Shown here: positions 1 to 10,434 of the stretch, in pieces | Numbering within the stretch: position 1 is the first letter of the stretch | How the letters are laid out: every line of letters begins with the position of its first letter | Source: Micromonospora nigra | Lineage (GTDB): Bacteria > Actinomycetota > Actinomycetes > Mycobacteriales > Micromonosporaceae | Assembly (NCBI RefSeq): GCF_900091585.1 | Contig: NZ_FMHT01000003.1 | Span: 4,455,501 to 4,519,500, forward strand | Direction of reading: 5' to 3' | DNA: 64,000 bases | The notes under the pieces: generated by a model | Databases searched by the model: none | The model's input: only the letters and a program-made list of their open reading frames with translations | What the model was told of the DNA's origin: nothing | Made by a program: the position numbers and the translations under genes

Positions 1-147
1 CACGACCCGCGCCGTCGCCGCTGCTGCCGCGCCTGCGGTCGAACCCGCCGGCCCCGTCGGTGCCCGCCCCGCGCGCCTCCCAGGAGGGTCACGAGCAGGC
101 CGAACGTGGCCGCCAGGGCGCGTCGGGTCCCGACACGCCGACGTCCG
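1..147. other. Window edge, possible 5' end of a divergent gene
   Basis: No gene can be called with confidence. On the minus strand two frames stay open to the window edge. One encodes a short hydrophobic stretch (ALAATFGLLVTLLGG, roughly positions 106 down to 62) that resembles a signal or membrane segment, but I see no good ATG or GTG ahead of it. It could be the first codons of an exported protein divergent from ilvB; the rest lies outside the window. Confidence 0.2.
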
Positions 148-168
148 TTAACCAGAATATGGGATGAG

Positions 169-197
169 TTGACTCATCGCGTGAGATGCGTCAGGCT
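169..197 (+). promoter_or_regulatory. Promoter of the ilvB leader
   Basis: A TTGACT -35 (169-174) is followed after a 17-bp spacer by a CAGGCT -10 (192-197), close to the actinobacterial vegetative consensus. The expected transcript start is about 204-205, which coincides with the ATG of the leader peptide, so the message would be leaderless. A 7-bp inverted repeat (GATGAGT/ACTCATC, 163-178) overlaps the -35 and could be an operator. Seen directly; function inferred. Confidence 0.6.
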
Positions 198-204
198 TGG
201 TCGC

Positions 205-240
205 ATGTCGTCGTACCGGTCGCTGCGAGTACTTACCTGA
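205..240 (+). CDS. Leader peptide of the ilvB attenuator
   Basis: An 11-residue ORF, MSSYRSLRVLT, reads ATG to TGA directly after the predicted promoter. Its last third (Leu-Arg-Val-Leu-Thr) contains branched-chain codons, as expected if ribosome stalling on scarce charged tRNA-Leu or tRNA-Val reports amino acid supply. There is no Shine-Dalgarno sequence, and the predicted transcript start falls on or next to the ATG, so translation is probably leaderless. The stop codon abuts the first hairpin of the attenuator. Too short for homology to help; the call rests on position, codons and the hairpins that follow. Confidence 0.6.
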   Translation: MSSYRSLRVLT

Positions 241-297
241 GCGCACTCTCCCGAGCGAGAGTGCGCTGGCCCCGTGCATCTGCACGTGGGCTTTTTT
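240..297 (+). promoter_or_regulatory. Transcription attenuator upstream of ilvB
   Basis: Two adjacent hairpins follow the leader peptide stop. The first has an 11-bp perfect stem (240-250 with 257-267). The second (269-273 plus GTGCA/TGCAC at 274-285, closing to 291, with one bulged T) is followed by six T residues and is a canonical intrinsic terminator. This is the layout of a classical amino acid attenuator. About 86 bp separate the T tract from the ilvB ATG. Confidence 0.65.
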
Positions 298-383
298 GTT
301 GCCGTCGGACCATCGGGGCGGGCTTCGCCCGCGTTCCACCGCCTGACCAGCCCCAGCCACTTCAGCCGAAGGCCTGAACCGTC

Positions 384-2267
384 ATGACGAGACCCACGCC
401 AGAGACCCTCGCCCACTCCGCCCGGCGCCGCACGGCCGCCGAGGCCGCGACCGACCCCGGCCCCGCCGGTGCGGTCCGCCCCGCCGTCCCGTCCGCCGCC
501 CCGGGGGTACGCGCCCCCGCCCCGACCCAGGTCTCCGGCGCCGGCTCCCTGGTGCGGTCCCTCGAGGCGCTCGGTGTCGAGGTCGTCTTCGGCATCCCCG
601 GCGGGGCGATCCTGCCCGCCTACGACCCGCTGTACGACTCCACGGTCCGCCACATCCTGGTCCGCCACGAGCAGGGCGCCGGTCACGCGGCCACCGGCTA
701 CGCGCAGGCCACCGGCCGGGTCGGGGTGTGCATCGCCACCTCCGGTCCGGGCGCGACGAACCTGGTCACCCCGATCGCCGACGCGTACATGGACTCGGTG
801 CCGATGGTGGCGATCACCGGCCAGGTGCCGCGGCCCGCGATCGGCACGGACGCCTTCCAGGAGGCGGACATCCAGGGCATCACCCTGCCGATCACGAAGC
901 ACAACTTCCTCGTGCAGAGCGCCGAGGAGATCCCCCAGGTGCTGGCCGAGGCGTTCCACCTGGCCTCGACCGGTCGGCCCGGCCCGGTCCTGGTCGACAT
1001 CCCCAAGGACGTCCTGCAGGCCGCCACCACGTTCGCCTGGCCGCCCACGCTGGACCTGCCGGGCTACCGGCCGACCCTGCACCCGCACGGCAAGCAGATC
1101 CGCGAGGCGGCCCGGCTGATCAGCGCGGCCCGCCGGCCGGTGCTCTACGTCGGCGGCGGCGTGCTCAAGGCGGGGGCCACCGAAGGGCTGCGCAAGCTGG
1201 CCGAGCTGACCGGCATCCCGGTGGTCACCACCCTGATGGCGCTGGGCGCGTTCCCCGACTCCCACCGGCAACACCTGGGCATGCCCGGCATGCACGGCAC
1301 CGTCGCGGCGGTCTACGGCCTCCAGAAGGCCGACCTGCTCATCGCCCTGGGGGCGCGGTTCGACGACCGGGTCACCGGCCGGCTCGACTCGTTCGCTCCC
1401 GACGCCACCGTGGTGCACGCCGACATCGACCCGGCCGAGATCGGCAAGAACCGGCACGCGGAGGTGCCGATCGTCGGTGACGCCAAGCACGTCATCGACG
1501 AGCTGCTGGCGGCGGTCACCGCCGAGCGCGCGGCGGGTCACTCCGCCGACCTGTCCGACTGGTGGACGCAGCTCGACGACCTGCGCAGCCGCTACCCGCT
1601 GGGGTACGAGGAACCCGCCGACGGCACCCTGGCCCCGCAGTTCGTGATCAAGCGGCTGGGCGAGATCGTCGGCCCGGACGCGATCTACGTGGCCGGGGTG
1701 GGCCAGCACCAGATGTGGGCCTCCCAGTTCATCTCGTACGAGAAGCCCCAGACCTGGCTGAACTCCGGCGGCGCGGGCACGATGGGCTACGCGGTGCCGG
1801 CGGCGATGGGCGCGAAGGTCGGCAGGCCGGACACGACGGTCTGGGCGATCGACGGCGACGGCTGCTTCCAGATGACCAACCAGGAGCTGGCGACCTGCGC
1901 CCTGGAGGGCATCCCGGTCAAGATCGCGGTGATCAACAACGGCAACCTGGGCATGGTCCGCCAGTGGCAGACCCTGTTCTACGGGGAGCGCTACTCCAAC
2001 ACCGAACTCGGCACCCACAAGCACCGCATCCCCGACTTCGTGAAGCTGGCCGAGGCGCTCGGCTGCATCGGGCTGCGCTGCGAGAACGCCGAGGACGTCG
2101 ACAAGGTGATCGAGGCGGCCATGGCGATCGACGACGCGCCGGTCGTCATCGACTTCGTGGTCGGCAAGGACGCCATGGTGTGGCCGATGGTCGCCGCCGG
2201 CACCAGCAACGACGAGATCATGTTCGCCCGGGACGTCCGCCCGGCCTTCGACGAGGACGACATCTAG
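384..2267 (+). CDS. ilvB: Acetolactate synthase, large catalytic subunit
   Basis: Condenses two pyruvates to acetolactate, or pyruvate with 2-ketobutyrate to acetohydroxybutyrate, using thiamine diphosphate, FAD and Mg2+; first common step of valine, leucine and isoleucine synthesis. The 627-residue product has the N-terminal TPP domain with [12 protein letters not shown] and the catalytic Glu in [10 protein letters not shown], a central FAD-type domain, and the C-terminal TPP/Mg motif from GDGCF through [12 protein letters not shown]. About 45 N-terminal Ala/Pro-rich residues precede the conserved domain, so a later start is possible, but ATG 384 is the first good one. It is followed at 61 bp by the regulatory subunit gene and is controlled by the upstream attenuator. 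Confidence 0.97.
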   Translation: MTRPTPETLAHSARRRTAAEAATDPGPAGAVRPAVPSAAPGVRAPAPTQVSGAGSLVRSLEALGVEVVFGIPGGAILPAYDPLYDSTVRHILVRHEQGAGHAATGYAQATGRVGVCIATSGPGATNLVTPIADAYMDSVPMVAITGQVPRPAIGTDAFQEADIQGITLPITKHNFLVQSAEEIPQVLAEAFHLASTGRPGPVLVDIPKDVLQAATTFAWPPTLDLPGYRPTLHPHGKQIREAARLISAARRPVLYVGGGVLKAGATEGLRKLAELTGIPVVTTLMALGAFPDSHRQHLGMPGMHGTVAAVYGLQKADLLIALGARFDDRVTGRLDSFAPDATVVHADIDPAEIGKNRHAEVPIVGDAKHVIDELLAAVTAERAAGHSADLSDWWTQLDDLRSRYPLGYEEPADGTLAPQFVIKRLGEIVGPDAIYVAGVGQHQMWASQFISYEKPQTWLNSGGAGTMGYAVPAAMGAKVGRPDTTVWAIDGDGCFQMTNQELATCALEGIPVKIAVINNGNLGMVRQWQTLFYGERYSNTELGTHKHRIPDFVKLAEALGCIGLRCENAEDVDKVIEAAMAIDDAPVVIDFVVGKDAMVWPMVAAGTSNDEIMFARDVRPAFDEDDI

Positions 2268-2312
2268 TCATGACCGATCGCACCGAACGTAGTGAGGGCC
2301 GTGAGGGCATGA

Positions 2313-3938
<1,626 letters not shown>

Positions 3939-3953
3939 GCGACGTCCCACCAC

Positions 3954-3997
3954 GGCACCCCGGGCCGGCGCTCTCCCCAGCGCCGCCCCGGGGTGCC
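3954..3997 (+). terminator. Terminator after ilvC
   Basis: Inverted repeat with GGCACCCC-type arms at each end (3954-3961 and 3990-3997) and further internal GC pairing. It lies 16 bp after the ilvC stop and lacks a T tract, as is common in high-GC actinobacteria. Confidence 0.6.
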
Positions 3998-4289
3998 TGG
4001 CATCCATGCCCCCTCGGAGTGGATGTCGGGCGGTGACCGTCGGCGGTGGGGCCGGGGGCGGGGCGCCGCGACCTGCCGCGCCTGCTGGCTAACGATCGTT
4101 AACTCGCACGTCACATGCGGTTTGTGAGGGCACTCACCCCGCAAGCGCGGACCTGCCGGCGGGCCGGCCCCCTACGATCGCGGGTAGGTGTGCAGCCGGC
4201 ACCTGACGGCCATGGCCCGGACCAGCGCCGGGCGCAGCGCAGCGCCCCGCAGCCCCGGCCGACCGCTCTGACGACATCTACGAGGACCA
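3998..4289 (+). promoter_or_regulatory. serA upstream region with a 12-bp palindrome
   Basis: No gene is seen in this gap. It contains a perfect palindrome TAACGATCGTTA (4090-4101), of the type bound by TetR-family dimers. A possible -10 TACGAT lies at 4173-4178 without a good -35. The stretch before serA is GC-rich with no clear Shine-Dalgarno sequence beyond ACGAGGACCA just ahead of the ATG. Confidence 0.4.
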
Positions 4290-5891
4290 ATGACTCCTGT
4301 CGTACTGATCGCCGAAGAACTCGCTCCCGCCGCCATCGAGGTGCTCGCCCACGACTTCGACGTCCGTCACGTCGACGGCACCGACCGCCCGGCCCTGCTC
4401 TCGGCGCTGTCCGAGGCCGACGCCGTGCTCGTGCGCAGCGCGACCCAGATCGACGCCGAGGCGATCGCCGCCGCGCCCCGACTGAAGGTCGTCGCCCGGG
4501 CCGGTGTGGGGCTGGACAACGTCGAGGTGCCGGCCGCCACCGCGCGGGGCGTCATGGTCGTCAACGCCCCGACCTCCAACATCGTCTCCGCCGCCGAGCA
4601 GGCGGTCGCGCTGCTGCTCGCGGTGGCCCGCAACACCGCCAGCGCCAGCGCCGCGCTCAAGGCGGGGGAGTGGAAGCGGTCGAAGTACACCGGCGTGGAG
4701 ATCCAGGGCAAGACCGTCGGAGTGGTCGGCCTCGGCCGTATCGGCGTGCTGTTCGCGCAGCGCATCGCCGCCTTCGGCACCCGGCTGATCGCGTACGACC
4801 CCTACATCCAGCCGGCCCGCGCCGCCCAGCTCGGAGTGCGTCTGGTCGGTCTGGAGGAGTTGCTGCGGGAGAGCGACTTCATCTCGATCCACCTGCCGAA
4901 GACCCCCGAGACGGTCGGCCTGATCGGTGAGAAGGAACTCGCCCTGGTCAAGCCGGGCGTTCGGATCGTCAACGCCGCCCGGGGCGGCCTGATCGACGAG
5001 CAGGCCCTGGCCGACGCCATCGCCGAGGGCCGGGTCGCCGGGGCGGGCGTGGACGTCTACGCCAAGGAGCCGTGCACCTCCTCGCCGCTGTTCGCGTTCG
5101 ACAACGTGGTGGCCACCCCGCACCTGGGCGCGTCCACCGCCGAGGCGCAGGACAAGGCGGGTCTGGCCGTCGCCAAGAGCGTCAAGCTGGCGTTGCAGGG
5201 CGAGTTCGTACCGGACGCGGTCAATGTGCAGGCCGGCGGCGTGGTCGCCGAGGACGTCCGCCCGCTGCTGCCGTTGGCCGAGAAGTTGGGTCGGGCCTTC
5301 ACCGCCGTCGCCGGTGGGGTGGCCGCCAGCGTCACCGTCGAGGTGTGTGGTGAGATCGTCGACCACGACGTGACCGTGCTCAAGCTCGCCGCGACCAAGG
5401 GGCTGTTCAGCTCGGTGGTCGAGGAGCAGGTGACCTACGTCAACGCGCCGCACCTGGCCGCCGAGCGCGGTGTCGAGGTGTCGCTGGCCACCCAGGCCGA
5501 GACCACCGACCACCCGGTCCTGGTCACCGTCCGGGGTGCGCTGCCCGACGGTCGTACGGTCAGCGTCTCGGGCACCGTCACCACCACGGGCCCCGGTCGG
5601 GACGTCATCAAGCTGACCGAGGTGGACGGCTTCGACGTGGAGATCGGCGCGGAGGGCATCCTGCTCTTCCTCCGCTACGCCGACCGGCCCGGCGTGGTCG
5701 GCACCGTCGGCACCCTGCTCGGCGAGGCCGGCATCAACATCGCCGCGATGCAGGTGGCCCGTCGGGAGGCCGGCGGCGAGACGCTGATGACCCTCACCGT
5801 CGACCAGGCGCTCGGTGCCGAGCTGCTCACCTCGGCGGCCGACTCGATCGGCGCGACGGCGGCCAGCGCCGCCGACCTGCGCGACGAGTAG
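4290..5891 (+). CDS. serA: D-3-phosphoglycerate dehydrogenase
   Basis: Oxidises 3-phosphoglycerate to 3-phosphohydroxypyruvate with NAD+, the first step of serine synthesis. The 533-residue protein is the long actinobacterial form. It has a substrate/nucleotide-binding core with the NAD loop GLGRIG (about residue 151), the catalytic Arg in NAARGGLID, and the His in TPHLGAST, then an intervening domain (about 315-450) and a C-terminal ACT domain (about 455-530, RYADRPGVVGTVGTLLGEAG). Serine feedback through the ACT region is known for the family. It sits alone between two terminators; the location beside ilvC is common in actinobacteria. Confidence 0.96.
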   Translation: MTPVVLIAEELAPAAIEVLAHDFDVRHVDGTDRPALLSALSEADAVLVRSATQIDAEAIAAAPRLKVVARAGVGLDNVEVPAATARGVMVVNAPTSNIVSAAEQAVALLLAVARNTASASAALKAGEWKRSKYTGVEIQGKTVGVVGLGRIGVLFAQRIAAFGTRLIAYDPYIQPARAAQLGVRLVGLEELLRESDFISIHLPKTPETVGLIGEKELALVKPGVRIVNAARGGLIDEQALADAIAEGRVAGAGVDVYAKEPCTSSPLFAFDNVVATPHLGASTAEAQDKAGLAVAKSVKLALQGEFVPDAVNVQAGGVVAEDVRPLLPLAEKLGRAFTAVAGGVAASVTVEVCGEIVDHDVTVLKLAATKGLFSSVVEEQVTYVNAPHLAAERGVEVSLATQAETTDHPVLVTVRGALPDGRTVSVSGTVTTTGPGRDVIKLTEVDGFDVEIGAEGILLFLRYADRPGVVGTVGTLLGEAGINIAAMQVARREAGGETLMTLTVDQALGAELLTSAADSIGATAASAADLRDE

Positions 5892-5907
5892 TCGACGCGC
5901 GACGAAC

Positions 5908-5940
5908 GGAGGGGCCCGGCCGGACACGGCGGGCCCCTCC
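5908..5940 (+). terminator. Terminator after serA
   Basis: An 11-bp perfect stem (GGAGGGGCCCG at 5908-5918 with its complement at 5930-5940) starts 16 bp after the serA stop. No T tract. Confidence 0.65.
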
Positions 5941-6089
5941 GCCGTCGCGGGCTCGGTCCGCCGCTGGTCTCCCCGCCCCGCTGCCCGCACCCCGGCCGGG
6001 ATGGCGGGCGGCTCGGGCAGGGTCGTCACCGCACCCGTGCGCAGCCCGGCGGTGCCGCTCGTCCGCAGCCCGGCGGTGCCGCCCGACCG

Positions 6090-6446
6090 TCAGCCGGGCA
6101 TCCGGGCCGGCGGCGGGTAGACCGAGCCGTCCTGCGCGTCGAAGAGCATCAGGGCGTGCTCGGCGGCCAGCCGCTCGATGTCGAGCAGGACCTGGTCGGG
6201 GCAGGCCGGGTCGAGGTTCAGTTCGACGTGGTCGGACGCGGCGTGCAACGGGAGCACCGCCCACGGCGAACCCGGCCCGGTCGCCCGGTCGGGATAACTG
6301 GCGGTGATCGCCCGGTAGAAGCCGACCACCCGGGGGTCCGGCTGCCGCTCCGGATGCCGTCCCTCCCGGCATCCCCGCACGGCCGTCCGGACGTCCTCGG
6401 GCGTCGCCCCGTCTGCCAGGGCCCATACGCTGAGATCGAAACTCAC
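6090..6446 (-). CDS. Conserved-type hypothetical protein, 118 aa
   Basis: I do not recognise the family. The GTG start at 6446 gives a compact acidic protein beginning SFDLSVWALADGATPEDV and ending near YPPPARMPG. It has no signal peptide or membrane segment. The sequence alternates predicted helix and strand (YRAITASYPD, DHVELNLDPACPDQVLLDIERLAAEHALMLFD) like a small cytosolic alpha/beta protein. An open frame extends upstream to 6752 but that part is low-complexity Arg/Gly/Ser and unlikely to be coding. Convergent with serA. Codon positions look coding (G/C at third positions). Confidence 0.6.
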   Translation of the reverse strand: MSFDLSVWALADGATPEDVRTAVRGCREGRHPERQPDPRVVGFYRAITASYPDRATGPGSPWAVLPLHAASDHVELNLDPACPDQVLLDIERLAAEHALMLFDAQDGSVYPPPARMPG

Positions 6447-6980
6447 GGCGGACAGCGTGCCATCCGTCGTTCGTGATGTCGAAGTCGACCCGTCGCAGGC
6501 CAGCCGTCCGGCTGACACCACCGTCGTCCGCACGGTCCGCTGTGGAGGCTCTTGCCGCGAATCGCGCCGAACGGATAGCGTACCGGTGCGGTTACTGGCT
6601 GAGCTCGTGGCGCCGGCCCGTCTTCGGGTGGCGCGGTCGACGTCCGGCCGACCGGCCCGCACCCCTCGATTGCGCGAGCCACGCGCACTCGTCGCTGACC
6701 GGCCCCCACGGCCGTTGCCGCGGCCGTGGGGGTCGATCGCGGTCTGCCTCACCCTGGGGGCCGGTCGCGGTCCGCCTCACCCCGCGTCGCCTCAACCCCG
6801 GTCACCTCGGGCCTCAACTGCGCCGTGCCCGGCAACCTGGGTGGTGCCGGCAGCGATGTCCGCGCCGATCTTCCCCGCCGCGACACCTCGTGGCTCGCGC
6901 CGGGACCGGCCGGGGGTCCGGTGAGTCGCGGTCAGCCGGCCGGATTTCCGGTGCGTCGCTGCCAGCCGGCCGCCGAATCC
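6447..6980. other. Gene-poor gap, 534 bp
   Basis: I see no convincing gene. The long open frames through here have no coding-like protein sequence. Around 6705-6790 the sequence holds imperfect direct repeats of a GGTCGCGGTCYGCCTCACCC type, and a CGGCCGTTGCCGCGGCCG inverted repeat near 6709-6726. This may include the promoter for the minus-strand gene ending at 6090. Confidence 0.4.
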
Positions 6981-7820
6981 TCAGCGCTGGTGGGCGAGCA
7001 GAGACCGGTAGGGGGAGTTCCCCCGGAACCAGGCCAGCCCGGCCGGGCCGGCCGCGTAGAGCGCGGTGGCGTAGGCGTCGGCCACGGCCAGGTCGGGGCC
7101 CACCACGGTGGCGGCGACGAACTGGTCGGCCGGCTCGCCGGTGTGCGGATCCACCACGTGCCCCTGCCGCCCCGACACGCCGGAGGTGCCCACGGCGCCG
7201 GCCGTCATCTCCAGCACCGTCGGGGTCCGACGCCGGTCGGTGGGGTGGTGCACCGCGACGCGCCACGGGCCGCCGTGCGCGGCGTGGCCGCGTACCACCA
7301 GGTCGGCGCCCGCGACCACCGCGTAGTCGTGGATGCCGGCGGCGCGCAACCGGGCCGCGGCCCGCTCCACCGCCCACCCGCCGAGCAGGCCGCCGGGGTC
7401 GAAGCCGCCGGGCACGGCCCAGGCGTCGAACCAACCGTCGGTGGCGGCCCGCATGGCGGCGCAGCGGTCGACCAGGTCGGCCAGCGGTGGGTACGACTCG
7501 GGACTGATCTCGTTCCGGCGCAGCCGGGACACCAGGCTCTCCGGTCGGCTGGGACCGTAGGTGAGATCGACGGCCCGCAGTTCGGCGACGGCGTCGCGCA
7601 GCGCCTCGACGACGCCTCGCCGGCCCAGCCGTGTCGGGGCGTTCAGCAGCAGCGTGTAGCCGGCGGTGGAGGTGCGCACCGAGTGCCGCACCGCGATCCG
7701 GTCGCCGGGGACGGTGCCTGACGGGTCGGCGCGGTGCCCCAGCCGGCCGAGCCGCAGGTCCGGCCGGCGGAAGGCCGAGGTGTCCACCCAGCGTGTCCGT
7801 GGCTGCTCGTCGGTCCGCAT
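6981..7820 (-). CDS. apbE: FAD:protein FMN transferase, ApbE family
   Basis: Members transfer FMN from FAD to a Thr side chain of target flavoproteins. The 279-residue protein shows the family's core: a central motif with [18 protein letters not shown] (the usual position of the G-(V/F)-x-KG-(W/Y) flavin-binding segment), a nucleotide-binding GDL-like step ([11 protein letters not shown]), and a C-terminal [11 protein letters not shown] followed by [21 protein letters not shown], where the metal/catalytic Asp-Ala motif lies. No signal peptide or lipobox is visible, unlike the periplasmic enzymes, so it is probably cytoplasmic. The family Lys in the KG motif is replaced here (LGGW), which is odd. 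Divergent from leuB. Confidence 0.85.
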   Translation of the reverse strand: MRTDEQPRTRWVDTSAFRRPDLRLGRLGHRADPSGTVPGDRIAVRHSVRTSTAGYTLLLNAPTRLGRRGVVEALRDAVAELRAVDLTYGPSRPESLVSRLRRNEISPESYPPLADLVDRCAAMRAATDGWFDAWAVPGGFDPGGLLGGWAVERAAARLRAAGIHDYAVVAGADLVVRGHAAHGGPWRVAVHHPTDRRRTPTVLEMTAGAVGTSGVSGRQGHVVDPHTGEPADQFVAATVVGPDLAVADAYATALYAAGPAGLAWFRGNSPYRSLLAHQR

Positions 7821-8033
7821 GGCACCCGCTCCCTCGTCGACGCTGCCGCGCTGCGGCGTCGCGTCGGGCCACCTGGCCCGGCGCGTTCCACGCTATTCGA
7901 CGGAGATGACCACTTCGTGAATGCCGCCTGGGTAGTTGCTGTGCATCGGGAGGTCCCGAGATGTGGACGATTCGTACCGGGAGGCGGGACGTCGGCGTAC
8001 CGTCGACCGGACGGTGGAGCGAAGGAGCTGACG

Positions 8034-9065
8034 GTGGCACGGATCGCGGTGGTGGCCGGGGACGGGATCGGACCCGAGGTGGTCGCGCAGGCCCGCAAGG
8101 TCGTCGACGCCGTGCTCCCCGGAGTCGAGGCCACCGAATACGACCTGGGCGCCGCGCGCTACCACCGCACGGGCGAGGTGCTGCCCGAGTCGGTGCTGGA
8201 GGAACTGGCCGGCCACGACGCCATCCTGCTCGGTGCCGTCGGCGACCCCACGGTCCCGCCCGGGGTGCTGGAGCGCGGGCTGCTGCTCAAGCTGCGCTTC
8301 GCCTTCGACCAGTACGTGAACCTCCGGCCGTCGCGACTGTGGCCCGGCGTGGCCGGTCCGCTGGCGGCCGTCAAGCCCGGCGAGGTCGACCTGGTCGTGG
8401 TCCGGGAGGGCACCGAGGGCCTGTACGCGGGTGCCGGCGGCGCGCTGCACCGGGGCACCCCGGCCGAGGTCGCCACCGAGGAGAGCCTGAACACCCGGCA
8501 CGGGGTGGAACGGGTGATCCGGGACGCGTTCGCCCGCGCCCGTCGCCGCGAGCGCCGCAAGGTCACCCTGGTGCACAAGACCAACGTGCTCACCCACGCC
8601 GGTTCGCTGTGGGCCCGCGCCTTCGAGGCGGTCGCCGCCGAGCACCCCGACGTCACCACCGAGTACCAGCACGTCGACGCCGCGGCCATGTTCCTGGTCA
8701 CCCAGCCGCAGCGGTACGACGTCGTCGTCACCGACAACCTGTTCGGCGACATCCTCACCGACATCGCCGCCGCCGTCACCGGCGGGATCGGACTCGCCGC
8801 CAGCGGCAGCATCAACCCCGACGGGGCGTACCCGTCGATGTTCGAGCCGGTGCACGGCTCCGCGCCGGACATCGCCGGTCGCGGAGTGGCCGACCCGGTC
8901 GCTGCGGTGCTGTCGGCGGGGCTGCTGCTCGACCAGCTCGGGCACGCCGAGGAGGCGGCCCGGATCACCGCCGCCGTCGGCTCGGAGCTGGCCGCCCGCA
9001 CGCCGGGCGTACCGGTACGCACGGTCGAGGTCGGCGACCGGCTCGCGGCGTACGCCGCCTCCTGA
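8034..9065 (+). CDS. leuB: 3-isopropylmalate dehydrogenase
   Basis: Oxidatively decarboxylates 3-isopropylmalate, and in the citramalate pathway beta-methylmalate, with NAD+. The 343-residue protein starts at GTG 8034, with GGAG 12 bp upstream, giving [16 protein letters not shown] at once; the longer open frame upstream is not coding-like. Signature residues include the Lys in LVHKTNVL and the metal-binding Asp residues in [10 protein letters not shown] followed by [15 protein letters not shown]. Divergent from apbE and followed by ilvE, so part of the branched-chain set; with CimA and LeuCD it also supplies 2-ketobutyrate for isoleucine. Confidence 0.96.
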   Translation: MARIAVVAGDGIGPEVVAQARKVVDAVLPGVEATEYDLGAARYHRTGEVLPESVLEELAGHDAILLGAVGDPTVPPGVLERGLLLKLRFAFDQYVNLRPSRLWPGVAGPLAAVKPGEVDLVVVREGTEGLYAGAGGALHRGTPAEVATEESLNTRHGVERVIRDAFARARRRERRKVTLVHKTNVLTHAGSLWARAFEAVAAEHPDVTTEYQHVDAAAMFLVTQPQRYDVVVTDNLFGDILTDIAAAVTGGIGLAASGSINPDGAYPSMFEPVHGSAPDIAGRGVADPVAAVLSAGLLLDQLGHAEEAARITAAVGSELAARTPGVPVRTVEVGDRLAAYAAS

Positions 9066-9249
9066 GCGCCCGCCGCGCGAGCCTGCGCGGGCTGCCCCGG
9101 ATTCCCCGGTCGACGCGTCGGCGGTTCCGTCGTGACGCCCCTGCGCCCGGATGGAGCTACCCGCTGAACGACCGTTCGGGGTAAGTTTTGGCTCACAGTC
9201 CCCGGCGCGCGGTTCCGTGCGCCGTTCAACCCCCAGGGAGGTCAGCGCG

Positions 9250-10347
9250 ATGAGCGGTGGTGACACGCTCGAATTCGAGATCCGTCCGAATCCCGCGCCG
9301 GTAACCGCCGCCGACCGGGCCGCCCTGCTGGCCAACCCGGGGTTCGGCCGGGTCTTCACCGACCACATGGTGACCATCAGGTACGCCGACGGCAAGGGCT
9401 GGTACGACGCCCGGGTCGAGGCGCGGGCCCCCATCCCGATGGACCCGGCCAGCGCGGTGCTGCACTACGCGCAGGAGATCTTCGAAGGCATGAAGGCGTA
9501 CCGCACCGCCGACGGTGGGGTCACCATGTTCCGGCCGGAGGCCAACGCCGCCCGGTTCAACACCTCCGCCCGGCGGATGGCGATGCCCGCGCTGCCCGAG
9601 TCGACGTTCGTCGAGTCGCTGCACCGGCTCATCGAGATCGACCGGGCGTGGATCCCCGAAGGCGAGGACGGCAGCCTCTACCTGCGGCCGTTCATGTTCG
9701 CCAGCGAGGTCTTCCTCGGGGTGCGCCCCGCCAACGAGTACCTGTACGTGGCGATCGCCTCGCCGGTGGGGGCCTACTTCTCCGGCGGGGTCAAGCCGGT
9801 GACGGTGTGGGTGTCACCGGACTTCACCCGGGCCGCGCCCGGCGGTACGGGGGCGGCGAAGTGCGGCGGCAACTACGCCGCCTCGCTGGCGGCGCAGGCA
9901 GAGGCCATCGAGCACGGCTGCGACCAGGTGGTGTTCCTGGACGCGGTGGAGCGCCGCTGGGTCGACGAGTTGGGCGGCATGAACGTCTTCTTCGTCTACG
10001 ACGACGGCTCCGTCGCCACCCCGCCGCTGACCGGCACGATCCTGCCGGGGATCACCCGTGAGTCGGTGATCACCCTGGCCACGGCGGCCGGTCACCGGGT
10101 GCAGGAGCGACCGGTGAGCTTCGCCGACTGGCAGGCCGACGCGGCCAGCGGTCGGCTGCGCGAGGTGTTCGCCTGCGGCACCGCCGCCGTGGTCACCCCG
10201 ATCGGGCAGGTCCGCTTCCCCGACGGGGAGTTCACGATCGGTGACGGTGAGCCCGGGCAGGTCACCATGGCCCTGCGCCAGCAGCTCGTCGACATGCAGC
10301 GCGGCAAGACCGCCGACCCGCACGGCTGGGTCCACCGGGTCCTGTGA
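9250..10347 (+). CDS. ilvE: Branched-chain amino acid aminotransferase
   Basis: PLP enzyme that makes valine, leucine and isoleucine from their keto acids and glutamate; class IV fold. The 365-residue protein starts at ATG 9250 with AGGGAGGT 8 bp upstream. Visible are [10 protein letters not shown], the PLP Lys in [16 protein letters not shown] (about residue 203) and LPGITRESV. Its stop codon lies inside the first unit of a 21-bp tandem repeat. A 185-bp gap with a short inverted repeat (GAACGaccGTTC-like, about 9166) separates it from leuB, so it may have its own promoter. Confidence 0.96.
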   Translation: MSGGDTLEFEIRPNPAPVTAADRAALLANPGFGRVFTDHMVTIRYADGKGWYDARVEARAPIPMDPASAVLHYAQEIFEGMKAYRTADGGVTMFRPEANAARFNTSARRMAMPALPESTFVESLHRLIEIDRAWIPEGEDGSLYLRPFMFASEVFLGVRPANEYLYVAIASPVGAYFSGGVKPVTVWVSPDFTRAAPGGTGAAKCGGNYAASLAAQAEAIEHGCDQVVFLDAVERRWVDELGGMNVFFVYDDGSVATPPLTGTILPGITRESVITLATAAGHRVQERPVSFADWQADAASGRLREVFACGTAAVVTPIGQVRFPDGEFTIGDGEPGQVTMALRQQLVDMQRGKTADPHGWVHRVL

Positions 10348-10427
10348 GTCGGCGGCCCGCCCGCGTGAGTCGGCGGCCCGCCCGCGTGAGTCGGCGGCCC
10401 GCCCGCGTGAGTCGGCGGCCCGCCCGC
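10344..10427. repeat. Four tandem 21-bp repeats over the ilvE stop codon
   Basis: Four identical head-to-tail copies of a 21-bp unit (core TCGGCGGCCCG, each starting GTGAG) run from 10344 to 10427. The first copy contains the TGA of ilvE, so each copy repeats a stop codon in one frame. The repeat separates ilvE from the convergent phosphatase gene, which ends 8 bp later. A similar 21-bp unit occurs at 46171. Confidence 0.95.
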
Positions 10428-10434
10428 CGTCGGA

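Noticed and set aside
186..377. A 63-codon frame (starting ATG 186) through the attenuator
   Set aside because: It reads through both hairpins and the terminator, and the overlapping 11-codon ORF at 205 fits the promoter and the hairpins far better.
7734..8033. N-terminal extension of leuB
   Set aside because: The open frame continues upstream but the sequence is non-homologous and overlaps the divergent apbE promoter; GTG 8034 has a good ribosome site and gives the standard N-terminus.
10344..10427. CRISPR-like repeat array
   Set aside because: Units are contiguous with no unique spacers and no cas genes are nearby; it is a plain tandem repeat.
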